A stretch of DNA of 64,000 bases from Styela clava (Eukaryota > Chordata > Ascidiacea > Stolidobranchia > Styelidae). Made by a program: the position numbers and the translations under genes. The DNA lies in NCBI RefSeq assembly GCF_964204865.1, contig NC_135259.1, positions 6,334,974-6,398,973 of the forward strand, in the 5' to 3' direction. The notes under the pieces are model-generated. The model saw only the letters and a list, made by a program, of their open reading frames with translations, had not been told where the DNA came from and did no database searches. Shown here piece by piece: positions 49,387 through 60,217 of this stretch; position 1 is the stretch's first letter; each line of letters starts with the position of its first letter.

Positions 49387-51050
49387 ACGGAAATCTTTAG
49401 TAAAAGGCGAAAGATTTATGCGAAAAATGAAGAGAAGCCTGAGTAACTAAAGAGCCTTCATAAAGAACTATCAAGTGGATTGTTAGGCTCCAGATTGTGA
49501 TTTTTATGCGCGCGCTTGTTTTCACATTAATTTATTTCTTTTGAAAATATTTCGATTTCATTGGTTGTCTCATGTTTACTAAAATATTTTTTTTGTATTA
49601 TTATCCATTTTCTAATAACTCAAAGTTAATTGAAAACTGATGAGTTCTCCCGTAAAGTCGTGGCGTTCCAGGTCTATTAATTCATAAAAGAATAAAAGTT
49701 GTGAACACAAATTAGCATTCAACAGACCTTTCTGATCTAGAGTATGAGGAAATCATGAACCCAGTACATACTGGGCTTTAAAAATCACAAAGACTAATTG
49801 TTTGCTCCTCTCCACGGAAATCTTTAGTAAAAGGCGAAAGATTTATGCAAAAAATGAAGAGAAGCCTGAGTAACTGGAGAGCCATCGTAAAATCATATAA
49901 AGTGGATTGTTAGGCTCCAGATTGTGATTTTTATCCGCGCGCTTGTTTTCACATTAATTTATTTCTTTTGATAATATTTCAATTTCATTGGTTGTCTCAT
50001 TTTACTAAAACAGTTATATTTAATATTATCCATTTTCTAATAACTCAAAAGTTAATTGAAAACTGAATAGTTCTCCCGTAAAGTCGTGGTGTTCCAGGTC
50101 TATTAATTCATAAAAGAATAAAAGTTGCGAACACAAAATAGCATTCAACAGACCTTTCTGATCTAGAGTATGAGTAAATCATGAACCCAGTACATGATGG
50201 GCTTTAAAAATCGCAAAGACTCATTGTATGCTCCTCTCCACGGAAATCTTTAGTAAAAGGCGAAAGATTTATGCGAAAAATGAAGAGAAGCCTGAGTAAC
50301 TAGAGAGGCTTCGTAAAATTATATAAAGTGGATTGTTAGGCTCCAGATTGTGATTTTTATCCGCGCGCTTGTTTTCACATTAATTTGTTTCTTTTGAGAA
50401 TATTTCGATTTCATTGGTCGTCTCATGTTTACTAAAACATTTTTTTTATTATTATCCATTTTCTAATAGCTCAAAGGTAATTGAAAATAGAATAGTTCTC
50501 CCATAAAGTCGTGGTGTTCCAGGTCTATTAATTCATAAAAGAATAAACGTGGGGAACACAAATTAGCATTCAACAGACCTTTCTGATCAAGAGTATAAGT
50601 AAATCATGAACCCAGTACATACTGGGCTTTAAAAATTGCAAAGACTCATTGTATGCTCCTCTCCACGGAAATCTTTAGTAAAAGGCGAAAGATTTATGCG
50701 AAAAATGAAGAGAAGCCTGAGTAACTAGAGAGGCTTCGTAAAATCATATAAAGTGGATTGTTAGGCTCCAGATTGTGATTTTTATCCGCGCGCTTGTTTT
50801 CACATTAATTTATTTCTTTTGAGAATATTTCGATTCCATTGGTGGTCTCATGTTTACTAAAACATTTTTTTTATTATTATCCATTTTCTAATAGCTCAAA
50901 GTTAATTGAAAATTGAATAGTTCTCCTATAAAGTTGTGGCGTTCCAGGTCTATTAATTCATAAAAGAATAAAAGTTGTGAACACAAATTAGCATTCAACA
51001 GACCTTTCTGATCTAGAGTATGAGGAAATCATGAACCCAGTACATACTGG

Positions 51051-51070
51051 GCTTTAAAATTGTTTGCTCC
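51051..51070 (+). repeat. 14-bp deletion junction in 411-bp monomer (second copy)
   Basis: Same shortened 'gctttaaaattgtttgctcc' as at 28351, exactly 22,700 bp downstream. A rare deletion shared at this distance is strong evidence of common descent of the two segments. Confidence 0.93.
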
Positions 51071-51925
51071 TCTCCACGGAAATCTTTAGTAAAAGGCGAA
51101 AGATTTATGCGAAAAATGAAGAGAAGCCTGAGTAACTAGAGAGCCATCGTAAAATCATATAAAGTGGATTGTTAGGCTCCAGATTGTGATTTTTATCCGC
51201 GCGCTTGTTTTCACATTAATTTATTTCTTTTGATAATATTTCAATTTCATTGGTTGTCTCATTTTACTAAAACATTTTTTTTATTATTATCCATTTTCTA
51301 ATAGCTCAAAGTTAATTGAAAATAGAATAGTTCTCCCATAAAGTCGTGGTGTTCCAGGTCTATTAATTCATAAAAGAATAAAAGTTGCGAACACAAAATA
51401 GCATTTAACAGACCTTTCTGATCTAGAGTATGAGTAAATCATGAACCCAGTACATGCTGGGCTTTAAAAATCGCAAAGACTCATTGTGTGCTCCTCTCCA
51501 CGGAAATCTTTAGTAAAAGGCGAAAGATTTATGCGAAAAATGAAGAGAAGCCTGAGTAACTAAAGAGCCTTCATAAAGAACTATCAAGTGGATTGTTAGG
51601 CTCCAGATTGTGATTTTTATCCGCGCGCTTGTTTTCACATTAATTTATTTCTTTTGAAAATATTTCGATTTCATTGGTTGTCTCATGTTTACTAAAATAT
51701 TTTTTTTTATTATTATCCATTTTCTAATAACTCAAAGTTAATTGAAAGCTGATGAGTTCTCCCGTAAAGTCGTGGTGTTCCAGATCTATTAATTCATAAA
51801 AGGATAAAAGTTGTGAACACAAATTAGCATTCAACAGACCTTTCTGATCTAGAGTATGAGTAAATCATGAACCCAGTACATACTGGGCTTTAAAAATCGC
51901 AAAGACTCATTGTATGCTCCTCTCC

Positions 51926-52225
51926 ACGGAAATCTTTAGTAAAAGGCGAAAGATTTATGCGAAAAATGAAGAGAAGCCTGAATAACTAGAGAACCTTCGT
52001 AAAGACATATCAAGTGGATTGTTAAGCTCCAGATTGTGATTTTTATTCGCGCGCTTGTGGTGTTCCACATCGTGGTGTTCCAGGTCTATTAATTCATAAA
52101 AGAATAAAAGTTGTGAACACAAATTAGCATTCAACAGACCTTTCTGATCTAGAGTATAAGTAAATCATGAACCCAGTACATGCTGGGCTTTAAAAATCGC
52201 AAAGACTCATTGTGTGCTCCTCTCC
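51926..52225 (+). repeat. T monomer 11
   Basis: Canonical junction at 52057-52082. Counterpart of T monomer 5 at the 22,700-bp offset. Confidence 0.94.
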
Positions 52226-53933
52226 ACGGAAATCTTTAGTAAAAGGCGAAAGATTTATGCGAAAAATGAAGAGAAGCCTGAGTAACTAAAGAGCCTTCAT
52301 AAAGAACTATCAAGGGGATTGTTAGGCTCCAGATTGTGATTTTTATTCGCGCGCTTGTTTTCACATTAATTTGATTCTTTTGAAAATATTTCGATTTAAT
52401 TGGTTGTCTCATGTTTACTAAAATATTTTTTTTTATTATTATCCATTTTCTAATAACTCAAAGTTAATTGAAAACTGATGAGTTCTCCCGTAAAGTCGTG
52501 GTGTTCCAGGTCTATTAATTCATAAAAGAATAAAAGTTGTGAACACAAATTAGCATTCAACAGACCTTTCTGATCTAGAGTATGAGTAAATCATGAACCC
52601 AGTACATACTAGGCTTTAAAAATCGCAAAGACTCATTGTATGCTCCTCTCCACGGAAATCTTTAGCAAAAGGCGAAAGATTTATGCGAAAAATGAAAAGA
52701 AGCCTGGATATCTAGAGAACCTTCGTAAAGACATATCAAGTGGATTGTTAAGCTCCAGATTGTGATTTTTATTCGCGCGCTTGTGTTCACATTATTTTAT
52801 TTTATTTTAGATTAACTCTATTTCATTTATTGCCTCATGTTTACTAAAACAATTAGATTTATTATTACTAATTTTCTAATACCTAAATCAAAGTTACTTT
52901 AAAACTGAATAGTTCCCCCAAAAAAGTCGCGGTGTTCCAGGCCTATTAATTCATAAAAGAATAAACGTGGGGAACACAAATTAGCATTCAACAGACCTTT
53001 CTGATCAAGAGTATAAGTAAATCATGAACCCAGTACATACTGGGCTTTAAAAATTGCAAAGACTCATTGTATGCTCCTCTCCACGGAAATCTTTAGTAAA
53101 AGGCGAAAGATTTATGCGAAAAATGAAGAGAAGCCTGAGTAACTAGAGAGGCTACGTAAAATCATATAAAGTGGATTGTTAGGCTCCAGATTGTGATTTT
53201 TATCCGCGAGCTTGTTTTCACATTAATTTATTTCTTTTGATAATATTTCGATTTCATTGGTTGTCTCATTTTACTAAAACAGTTATATTTAATATTATCC
53301 ATTTTCTAATAACTCAAAATTAATTGAAAACTGAATAGTTCTCCCGTAAAGTCGTGGTGTTCCAGGTCTATTAATTCATAAAAGAATAAAAGTTGCGAAC
53401 ACAAAATAGCATTCAACAGACCTTTCTGATCTAGAGTATGAGTAAATCATGAACCCAGTACATGCTGGGCTTTAAAAATCGCAAAGACTCATTGTGTGCT
53501 CCTCTCCACGGATATCTTTAGTAAAAGGCGAAAGATTTATGCGAAAAATGAAGAGAAGCCTGAGTAACTAAAGAGCCTTCATAAAGAACTATCAAGTGGA
53601 TTGTTAGGCTCCAGATTGTGATTTTTATCCGCGCGCTTGTTTTCACATTAATTTATTTCTTTTGAAAATATTTCGATTTCATTGGTTGTCTCATGTTTAC
53701 TAAAATATTTTTTTTTATTATTATCCATTTTCTAATAACTCAAAGTTAATTGAAAACTGATGGGTTCTCCCGTAAAGTCGTGGTGTTCCAGGTCTATTAA
53801 TTCATAAAAGAATAAAAGTTGTGAACACAAATTAGCATTCAACAGACCTTTCTGATCTAGAGTATGAGTAAATCATGAACCCAGTACATACTGGGCTTTA
53901 AAAATCGCAAAGACTCACTGTATGCTCCTCTCC

Positions 53934-54233
53934 ACGGAAATCTTTAGTAAAAGGCGAAAGATTTATGCGAAAAATGAAGAGAAGCCTGAATAACTAGAGA
54001 ACCTTCGTAAAGACATATCAAGTGGATTGTTAAGCTCCAGATTGTGATTTTTATTCGCGCGCTTGTGGTGTTCCACATCGTGGTGTTCTATGTCTATTAA
54101 TTCATAAAAGAATAAAAGTTGTGAACACAAATTAGCATTCAACAGACCTTTCTGATCTAGAGTATGAGTAAATCATGAACCCAGTACATACTAGGCTTTA
54201 AAAATCGCAAAGACTCATTGTGTGCTCCTCTCC
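53934..54233 (+). repeat. T monomer 12 (hybrid junction)
   Basis: Junction at 54065-54090 reads 'ccacatcg' as in canonical units but 'gttctatgtc', sharing the 'ttcta' change with T monomers 7 and 9 and adding another. It is the last T unit; none follows in the final 9.8 kb. Confidence 0.92.
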
Positions 54234-54660
54234 ACGGAAATCTTTAGTAAAAGGCGAAAGATTTATGCGAAAAATGAAGAGAAGCCTGAGTAACTAAAGA
54301 GCCTTCATAAAGAACTATCAAGTGGATTGTTAGGCTCCAGATTGTGATTTTTATCCGCGCGCTTGTTTTCACATTAATTTATTTCTTTTGAAAATATTTC
54401 GATTTCATTGGTTGTCTCATGTTTACTAAAACAGTTATATTTAATATTATCCATTTTCTAATAACTCAAAAGTTAATTGAAAACTGAATAGTTCTCCCGT
54501 AAAGTCGTGGTGTTCCAGGTCTATTAATTCATAAAAGAATAAAAGTTGCGAACACAAAATAGCATTCAACAGACCATTCTGATCTAGAGTATGAGTAAAT
54601 CATGAACCCAGTACATGCTGGGCTTTAAAAATCGCAAAGACTCATTGTGTGCTCCTCTCC
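54234..54660 (+). repeat. Class B monomer (exemplar)
   Basis: Length is 427 bp. The variable module is 'ctaaaacagttatattt' followed by 'aatattatcc', then 'actcaaaagttaattg', 'aaactgaatagttc' and 'cccgtaaag'. The tail is 'gttgcgaacacaaaatagc', and the dyad has the 'tacatgctggg' form. There is no T-run or ATT run. 27 complete units belong here. Measured on this unit, the variable module spans about 54367-54505 (139 bp), leaving a core of about 288 bp. Confidence 0.92.
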
Positions 54661-55516
54661 ACGGAAATCTTAGTAAAATGCGAAAGATTTATGCGAAAAA
54701 TGAAGAGAAGCCTGAGTAACTAAAGAGCCTTCATAAAGAACTATCAAGTGGATTGTTAGGCTCCAGATTGTGATTTTTATGCGCGCGCTTGTTTTCACAT
54801 TAATTTATTTCTTTTTAAAATATTTCGATTTCATTGGTTGTCTCATGTTTACTAAAATATTTTTTTTTATTATTATCCATTTTCTAATAACTCAAAGTTA
54901 ATTGAAAACTGATGAGTTCTCCCGTAAAGTCGTGGTGTTCCAGGTCTATTAATTCATAAAACAATAAAAGTTGTGAACACAAATTAGCATTCAACAGACC
55001 TTTCTGATCTAGAGTATGGGTAAACCATGAACCCAGTACATACTGGGCTTTAAAAATCGCAAAGACTCATTGTATGCTCCTCTCCACGGAAATCTTTAGT
55101 AAAAGGCGAAAGATTTATGCGAAAAATGAAGAGAAGCCTGAATAACTAGAGAACCTTCGTAAAGACATATCAAGTGGATTGTTAAGCTCCAGATTGTGAT
55201 TTTTATTCGCGCGCTTGTGTTCACATTATTTTATTTTATTTTAGATTAACTCTATTTCATTTATTGCCTCATGTTTACTAAAACAATTAGACTTATTATT
55301 ACTAATTTTCTAATACCTAAATCAAAGTTACTTTAAAACTGAATAGTTCCCCCAAAAAAGTCGCGGTGTTCCAGGCCTATTAATTCATAAAAGAATAAAC
55401 GTGGTGAACACAAATTAGCATTCAACAGACCTTTCTGATCAAGAGTATAAGTAAATCATGAACCCAGTACATACTGGGCTTTAAAAATCGCAAAGACTCA
55501 TTGTATGCTCCTCTCC

Positions 55517-55943
55517 ACGGAAATCTTTAGTAAAAGGCGAAAGATTTATGCGAAAAATGAAGAGAAGCCTGAGTAACTAAAGAGCCCTCATAAAGAACTA
55601 TCAAGTGGATTGTTAGGCTCCAGATTGTGATTTTTATCCGCGCGCTTGTTTTCACATTAATGTATTTCTTTTGAAAATATTTCGATTTCATTGGTTGTCT
55701 CATGTTTACTAAAACAGTTATATTTAATATTATCCATTTTCTAATAACTCAAAAGTTAATTGAAAACTGAATAGTTCTCCCGTAAAGTCGTGGTGTTCCA
55801 GGTCTATTAATTCATAAAAGAATAAAAGTTGCGAACACAAAATAGCATTCAACAGACCTTTCTGATCTAGAGTATGAGTAAATCATGAACCCAGTACATA
55901 CCGGGCTTTAAAAATCGCAAAGACTCATTGTATACTCCTCTCC
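55517..55943 (+). repeat. Monomer with converted variable module (A replaced by B)
   Basis: The unit corresponds to 40123-40548 in mega-copy 1. Both flanks share private marks: 'agagccctcat', 'attaatgtatttc' and 'cataccgggc'. The middle differs: the earlier unit has an A module ('aaaatatttt', 'ctgatgag', 'cataaaacaataaaag'), whereas this one has B ('cagttatattt', 'ctgaatag', 'gttgcgaacac'). The exchanged tract is about 55708-55850. This pattern, with unchanged flanks and a swapped interior, is what gene conversion leaves. Confidence 0.88.
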
Positions 55944-58080
55944 ACGGAAATCTTTAGTAAAAGGCGAAAGATTTATGCGAAAAATGAAGAGAAGCCTGAA
56001 TAACTAGAGAACCTTCGTAAAGACATATCAAGTGGATTGTTAAGCTCCAGATTGTGATTTTTATTCGCGCGCTTGTGTTCACATTAATTTATTTCTTTTG
56101 AAAATATTTCGATTTCATTGGTTGTCTCATGTTTACTAAAATATTTTTTTTTATTATTATCCATTTTCTAATAACTCATTTTGAAAACTGATGAGTTCTC
56201 CCGTAAAGTTGTGGTGTTCCAGGTCTATTAATTCATAAAACAATAAAAGTTGTGAACACAAATTAGCATTCAACAGACCTTTCTGATCTAGAGTATGAGT
56301 AAATCATGAACCCAGTACATACTGGGCTTTAAAAATCGCAAAGACTCATTGTATGCTCCTCTCCACGGAAATCTTTAGTAAAAGGCGAAAGATTTATGCG
56401 AAAAATGAAGAGAAGCCTGAATAACTAGAGAACCTTCGTAAAGACATATCAAGTGGATTGTTAAGCTCCAGATTGTGATTTTTATTCGCGCGCTTGTGTT
56501 CACATTATTTTATTTTATTTTAGATTAACTCTATTTCATTTATTGCCTCATGTTTACTAAAACAATTAGATTTATTATTACTAATTTTCTAATACCTAAA
56601 TCAAAGTTACTTTAAAACTGAATAGTTCCCCCAAAAAAGTCGCGGTGTTCCAGGCCTATTAATTCATAAAAGAATAAACGTGGTGAACACAAATTAGCAT
56701 TCAACAGACCTTTCTGATCAAGAGTATAAGTAAATCATGAACCCAGTACATACTGGGCTTTAAAAATCGCAAAGACTCATTGTATGCTCCTCTCCACGGA
56801 AATCTTTAGTAAAAGGCAAAAGATTTATGCGAAAAATGAAGAGAAGCCTGAGTAACTGGAGACCCTTCGTAAAATCATATAAAGTGGATTGTTAGGCTCC
56901 AGATTGTGATTTTTATCCGCGCGCTTGTTTTCACATTAATTCATTTCTTTTGAAAATATTTCGATTTCATTGGTTGTCTCATGTTTACTAAAACAGTTAT
57001 ATTTAATATTATCCATTTTCTAATGACTCAAAAGTTAATTGAAAACTGAATAGTTCTCCCGTAAAGTCGTGTTGTTCCAGGTCTATTAATTCATGAAACA
57101 ATAAAAGTTGTGAACACAAATTAGCATTCAACAGACCTTTCTGATCTAGAGTATGAGTAAATCATGAACCCAGTACATGCTGGGCTTTAAAAATCGCAAA
57201 GACTCATTGTATGCTCCTCTCCACGGAAATCTATAGTAAAAGGCGAAAGATTTATGCGAAAAATGAAGAGAAGCCTGAGTAACTAAAGAGCCTTCATAAA
57301 GAACTATCAAGTGGATTGTTAAGCTCCAGATTGTGATTTTTATTCGCGCGCTTGTGTTCACATTATTTTATTTTATTCTAGATTAACTCTATTTCATTTA
57401 TTGCCTCATGTTTTTTAAAACAATTAGATTTATTATTACTAATTTTCTAATACCTAAATCAAAGTTACTTTAAAACTGAATAGTTCCCCCAAAAAATTCG
57501 CGGTGTTTCAGGCCTATTAATTCATAAAAGAATAAACGTGGTGAACACAAATTAGCATTCAACAGACCTTTCTGATCTAGAGTATGAGTAAATCATGAAC
57601 CCAGTACATACTGGGCTTTAAAAATCGCAAAGACTCATTGTATGCTCCTCTCCACGGAAATCTTTAGTAAAAGGCGAAAGATTTATGCGAAAAATGAAGA
57701 GAAGCCTGAGTAACTGGAGAGCCTTCGTAAAATCATATAAAGTGGATTGTTAGGCTCCAGATTGTGATTTTTATCCGCGCGCTTGTTTTCACAATAATTT
57801 ATTTCTTTTGAGAATATTTTGATTTCATTGGTTGTCTCATGTTTACTAAAACAGTTATATTTAATATTATCCATTTTCTAATAACTCAAAAGTTAATTGA
57901 AAACTGAATAGTTCTCCCGTAAAGTCGTGGTGTTCCAGGTCTATTAATTCATAAAAGAATAAAAGTTGTGAACACAAATTAGCATTCAACAGACCTTTCT
58001 GATCTAGAGTATGAGTAAATCATGAACCCAGTACATACTGGGCTTTAAAAATCGCAAAGACTCATTGTATGCTCCTCTCC
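55944..58080 (+). repeat. 2137-bp five-unit block, copy 1 (A-C-B-C-B)
   Basis: Units start at 55944 (421 bp, recombinant A), 56365 (C), 56796 (B), 57223 (C) and 57654 (B). It corresponds to 40549-42685 in mega-copy 1, where it is present once. Marks: 'actcattttgaaaac', 'tcgtgttgttcc', 'catgaaacaataaaag', 'aaatctatagtaaaag' and 'catgttttttaaaac'. Confidence 0.93.
56365..56795 (+). repeat. Class C monomer (exemplar), most divergent class
   Basis: Length is 431 bp. The head has 'gaataactagagaacc' and 'gacatatcaagtggattg'. The module starts 'cttgtgttcacattatttt', has three TTTTA-type pentamers, 'agattaactctatttc', 'attgcctcatg', 'caattagatttattatt' and 'aatacctaaatc', and ends in an A-run before 'gtcgcggtgttcc'. 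The tail has 'aggcctatt', 'aaacgtggtgaac' and 'gatcaagagtataag'. 26 complete units. Two 426-bp versions (1755, 9303) lost five bases at different places. Confidence 0.93.
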
Positions 58081-60217
58081 ACGGAAATCTTCAGTAAAAG
58101 GCGAAAGATTTATGTGAAAAATGAAGAGAAGCCTGAGTAACTGGGGAGCCTTCGTAAAATCATATAAAGTGGATTGTTAGGCTCCAGATTGTGATTTTTA
58201 TCCGCGCGCTTGTTTTCACATTAATTTATTTCTTTTGAGAATATTTCGATTTCATTGGTTGTCTCATGTTTACTAAAATATTTTTTTTTATTATTATCCA
58301 TTTTCTAATAACTCATTTTGAAAACTGATGAGTTCTCCCGTAAAGTCGTGGTGTTCCAGGTCTATTAATTCATAAAACAATAAAAGTTGTGAACACAAAT
58401 TAGCATTCAACAGACCTTTCTGATCTAGAGTATGAGTAAATCATGAACCCAGTACATACTGGGCTTTAAAAATCGCAAAGACTCATTGTATGCTCCTCTC
58501 CACGGAAATCTTTAGTAAAAGGCGAAAGATTTATGCGAAAAATGAAGAGAAGCCTGAATAACTAGAGAACCTTCGTAAAGACATATCAAGTGGATTGTTA
58601 AGCTCCAGATTGTGATTTTTATTCGCGCGCTTGTGTTCACATTATTTTATTTTATTTTAGATTAACTCTATGTCATTTATTGCCTCATGTTTACTAAAAC
58701 AATTAGATTTATTATTACTAATTTTCTAATACCTAAATCAAAGTTACTTTAAAACTGAATAGTTCCCCCAAAAAAGTCGCGGTGTTCCAGGCCTATTAAT
58801 TCATAAAAGAATAAACCTGGTGAACACAAATTAGCATTCAACAGACCTTTCTGATCAAGAGTATAAGTAAATCATGAACCCAGTACATACTGGGCTTTAA
58901 AAATCGCAAAGACTCATTGTATGCTCCTCTCCACGGAAATCTTTAGTAAAAGGCAAAAGATTTATGCGAAAAATGAAGAGAAGCCTGAGTAACTGGAGAC
59001 CCTTCGTAAAATCATATAAAGTGGATTGTTAGGCTCCAGATTGTGATTTTTATCCGCGCGCTTGTTTTCACATTAATTCATTTCTTTTGAAAATATTTCG
59101 GTTTCATTGGTTGTCTCATGTTTACTAAAACAGTTATATTTAATATTATCCATTTTCTAATGACTCAAAAGTTAATTGAAAACTGAATAGTTCTCCCGTA
59201 AAGTCGTGTTGTTCCAGGTCTATTAATTCATGAAACAATAAAAGTTGTGAACACAAATTAGCATTCAACAGACCTTTCTGATCTAGAGTATGAGTAAATC
59301 ATGAACCCAGTACATGCTGGGCTTTAAAAATCGCAAAGACTCATTGTATGCTCCTCTCCACGGAAATCTATAGTAAAAGGCGAAAGATTTATGCGAAAAA
59401 TGAAGAGAAGCCTGAGTAACTAAAGAGCCTTCATAAAGAACTATCAAGTGGATTGTTAAGCTCCAGATTGTGATTTTTATTCGCGCGCTTGTGTTCACAT
59501 TATTTTATTTTATTTTAGATTAACTCTATTTCATTTATTGCCTCATGTTTTTTAAAACAATTAGATTTAATATTACTAATTTTCTAATACCTAAATCAAA
59601 GTTACTTTAAAACTGAATAGTTCCCCCAAAAAATTCGCGGTGTTTCAGGCCTATTAATTCATAAAAGAATAAACGTGGTGAACACAAATTAGCATTCAAC
59701 AGAGCTTTCTGATCTAGAGTATGAGTAAATCATGAACCCAGTACATACTGGGCTTTAAAAATCGCAAAGACTCATTGTATGCTCCTCTCCACGGAAATCT
59801 TTAGTAAAAGGCGAAAGATTTATGCGAAAAATGAAGAGAAGCCTGAGTAACTGGAGAGCCTTCGTAAAATCATATAAAGTGGATTGTTAGGCTCCAGATT
59901 GTGATTTTTATCCGCGCGCTTGTTTTCACAATAATTTATTTCTTTTGAGAATATTTTGATTTCATTGGTTGTCTCATGTTTACTAAAACAGTTATATTTA
60001 ATATTATCCATTTTCTAATAACTCAAAAGTTAATTGAAAACTGAATAGTTCTCCCGTAAAGTCGTGGTGTTCCAGGTCTATTAATTCATAAAAGAATAAA
60101 AGTTGTGAACACAAATTAGCATTCAACAGACCTTTCTGATCTAGAGTATGAGTAAATCATGAACCCAGTACATACTGGGCTTTAAAAATCGCAAAGACTC
60201 ATTGTATGCTCCTCTCC
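58081..60217 (+). repeat. 2137-bp five-unit block, copy 2, with crossover unit
   Basis: Units start at 58081 (421 bp), 58502 (C), 58933 (B), 59360 (C) and 59791 (B), spaced as in copy 1. The first unit is the junction: its head ('ctggggagcc', 'ttatccgcgcgcttgtttt') is that of the B unit that follows the block (60218), while its interior ('aaaatatttt', 'actcattttg') is that of 55944. The crossover lies between about 58216 and 58277. Private changes include 'ctatgtcattta' near 58669 and 'aaacctggtg' near 58813. Confidence 0.93.

Noticed and set aside
54234-54660. Origin of the monomer from shorter (~140-bp) sub-repeats
   Set aside because: Some resemblance exists between 'cttgttttcacattaattt' and 'gttgtgaacacaaatt', but it does not extend into an alignable internal repeat by eye.
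40133-60011. Minus-strand open frames of 63-71 codons recurring at 40133, 41751, 42288, 46540, 57146, 57683, 59283 and 59820
   Set aside because: Chance frames in B, C and E' monomers, repeated at exactly the block offsets (15,395 and 2137 bp). Small indels between classes destroy the frame, as expected for non-coding repeat DNA.
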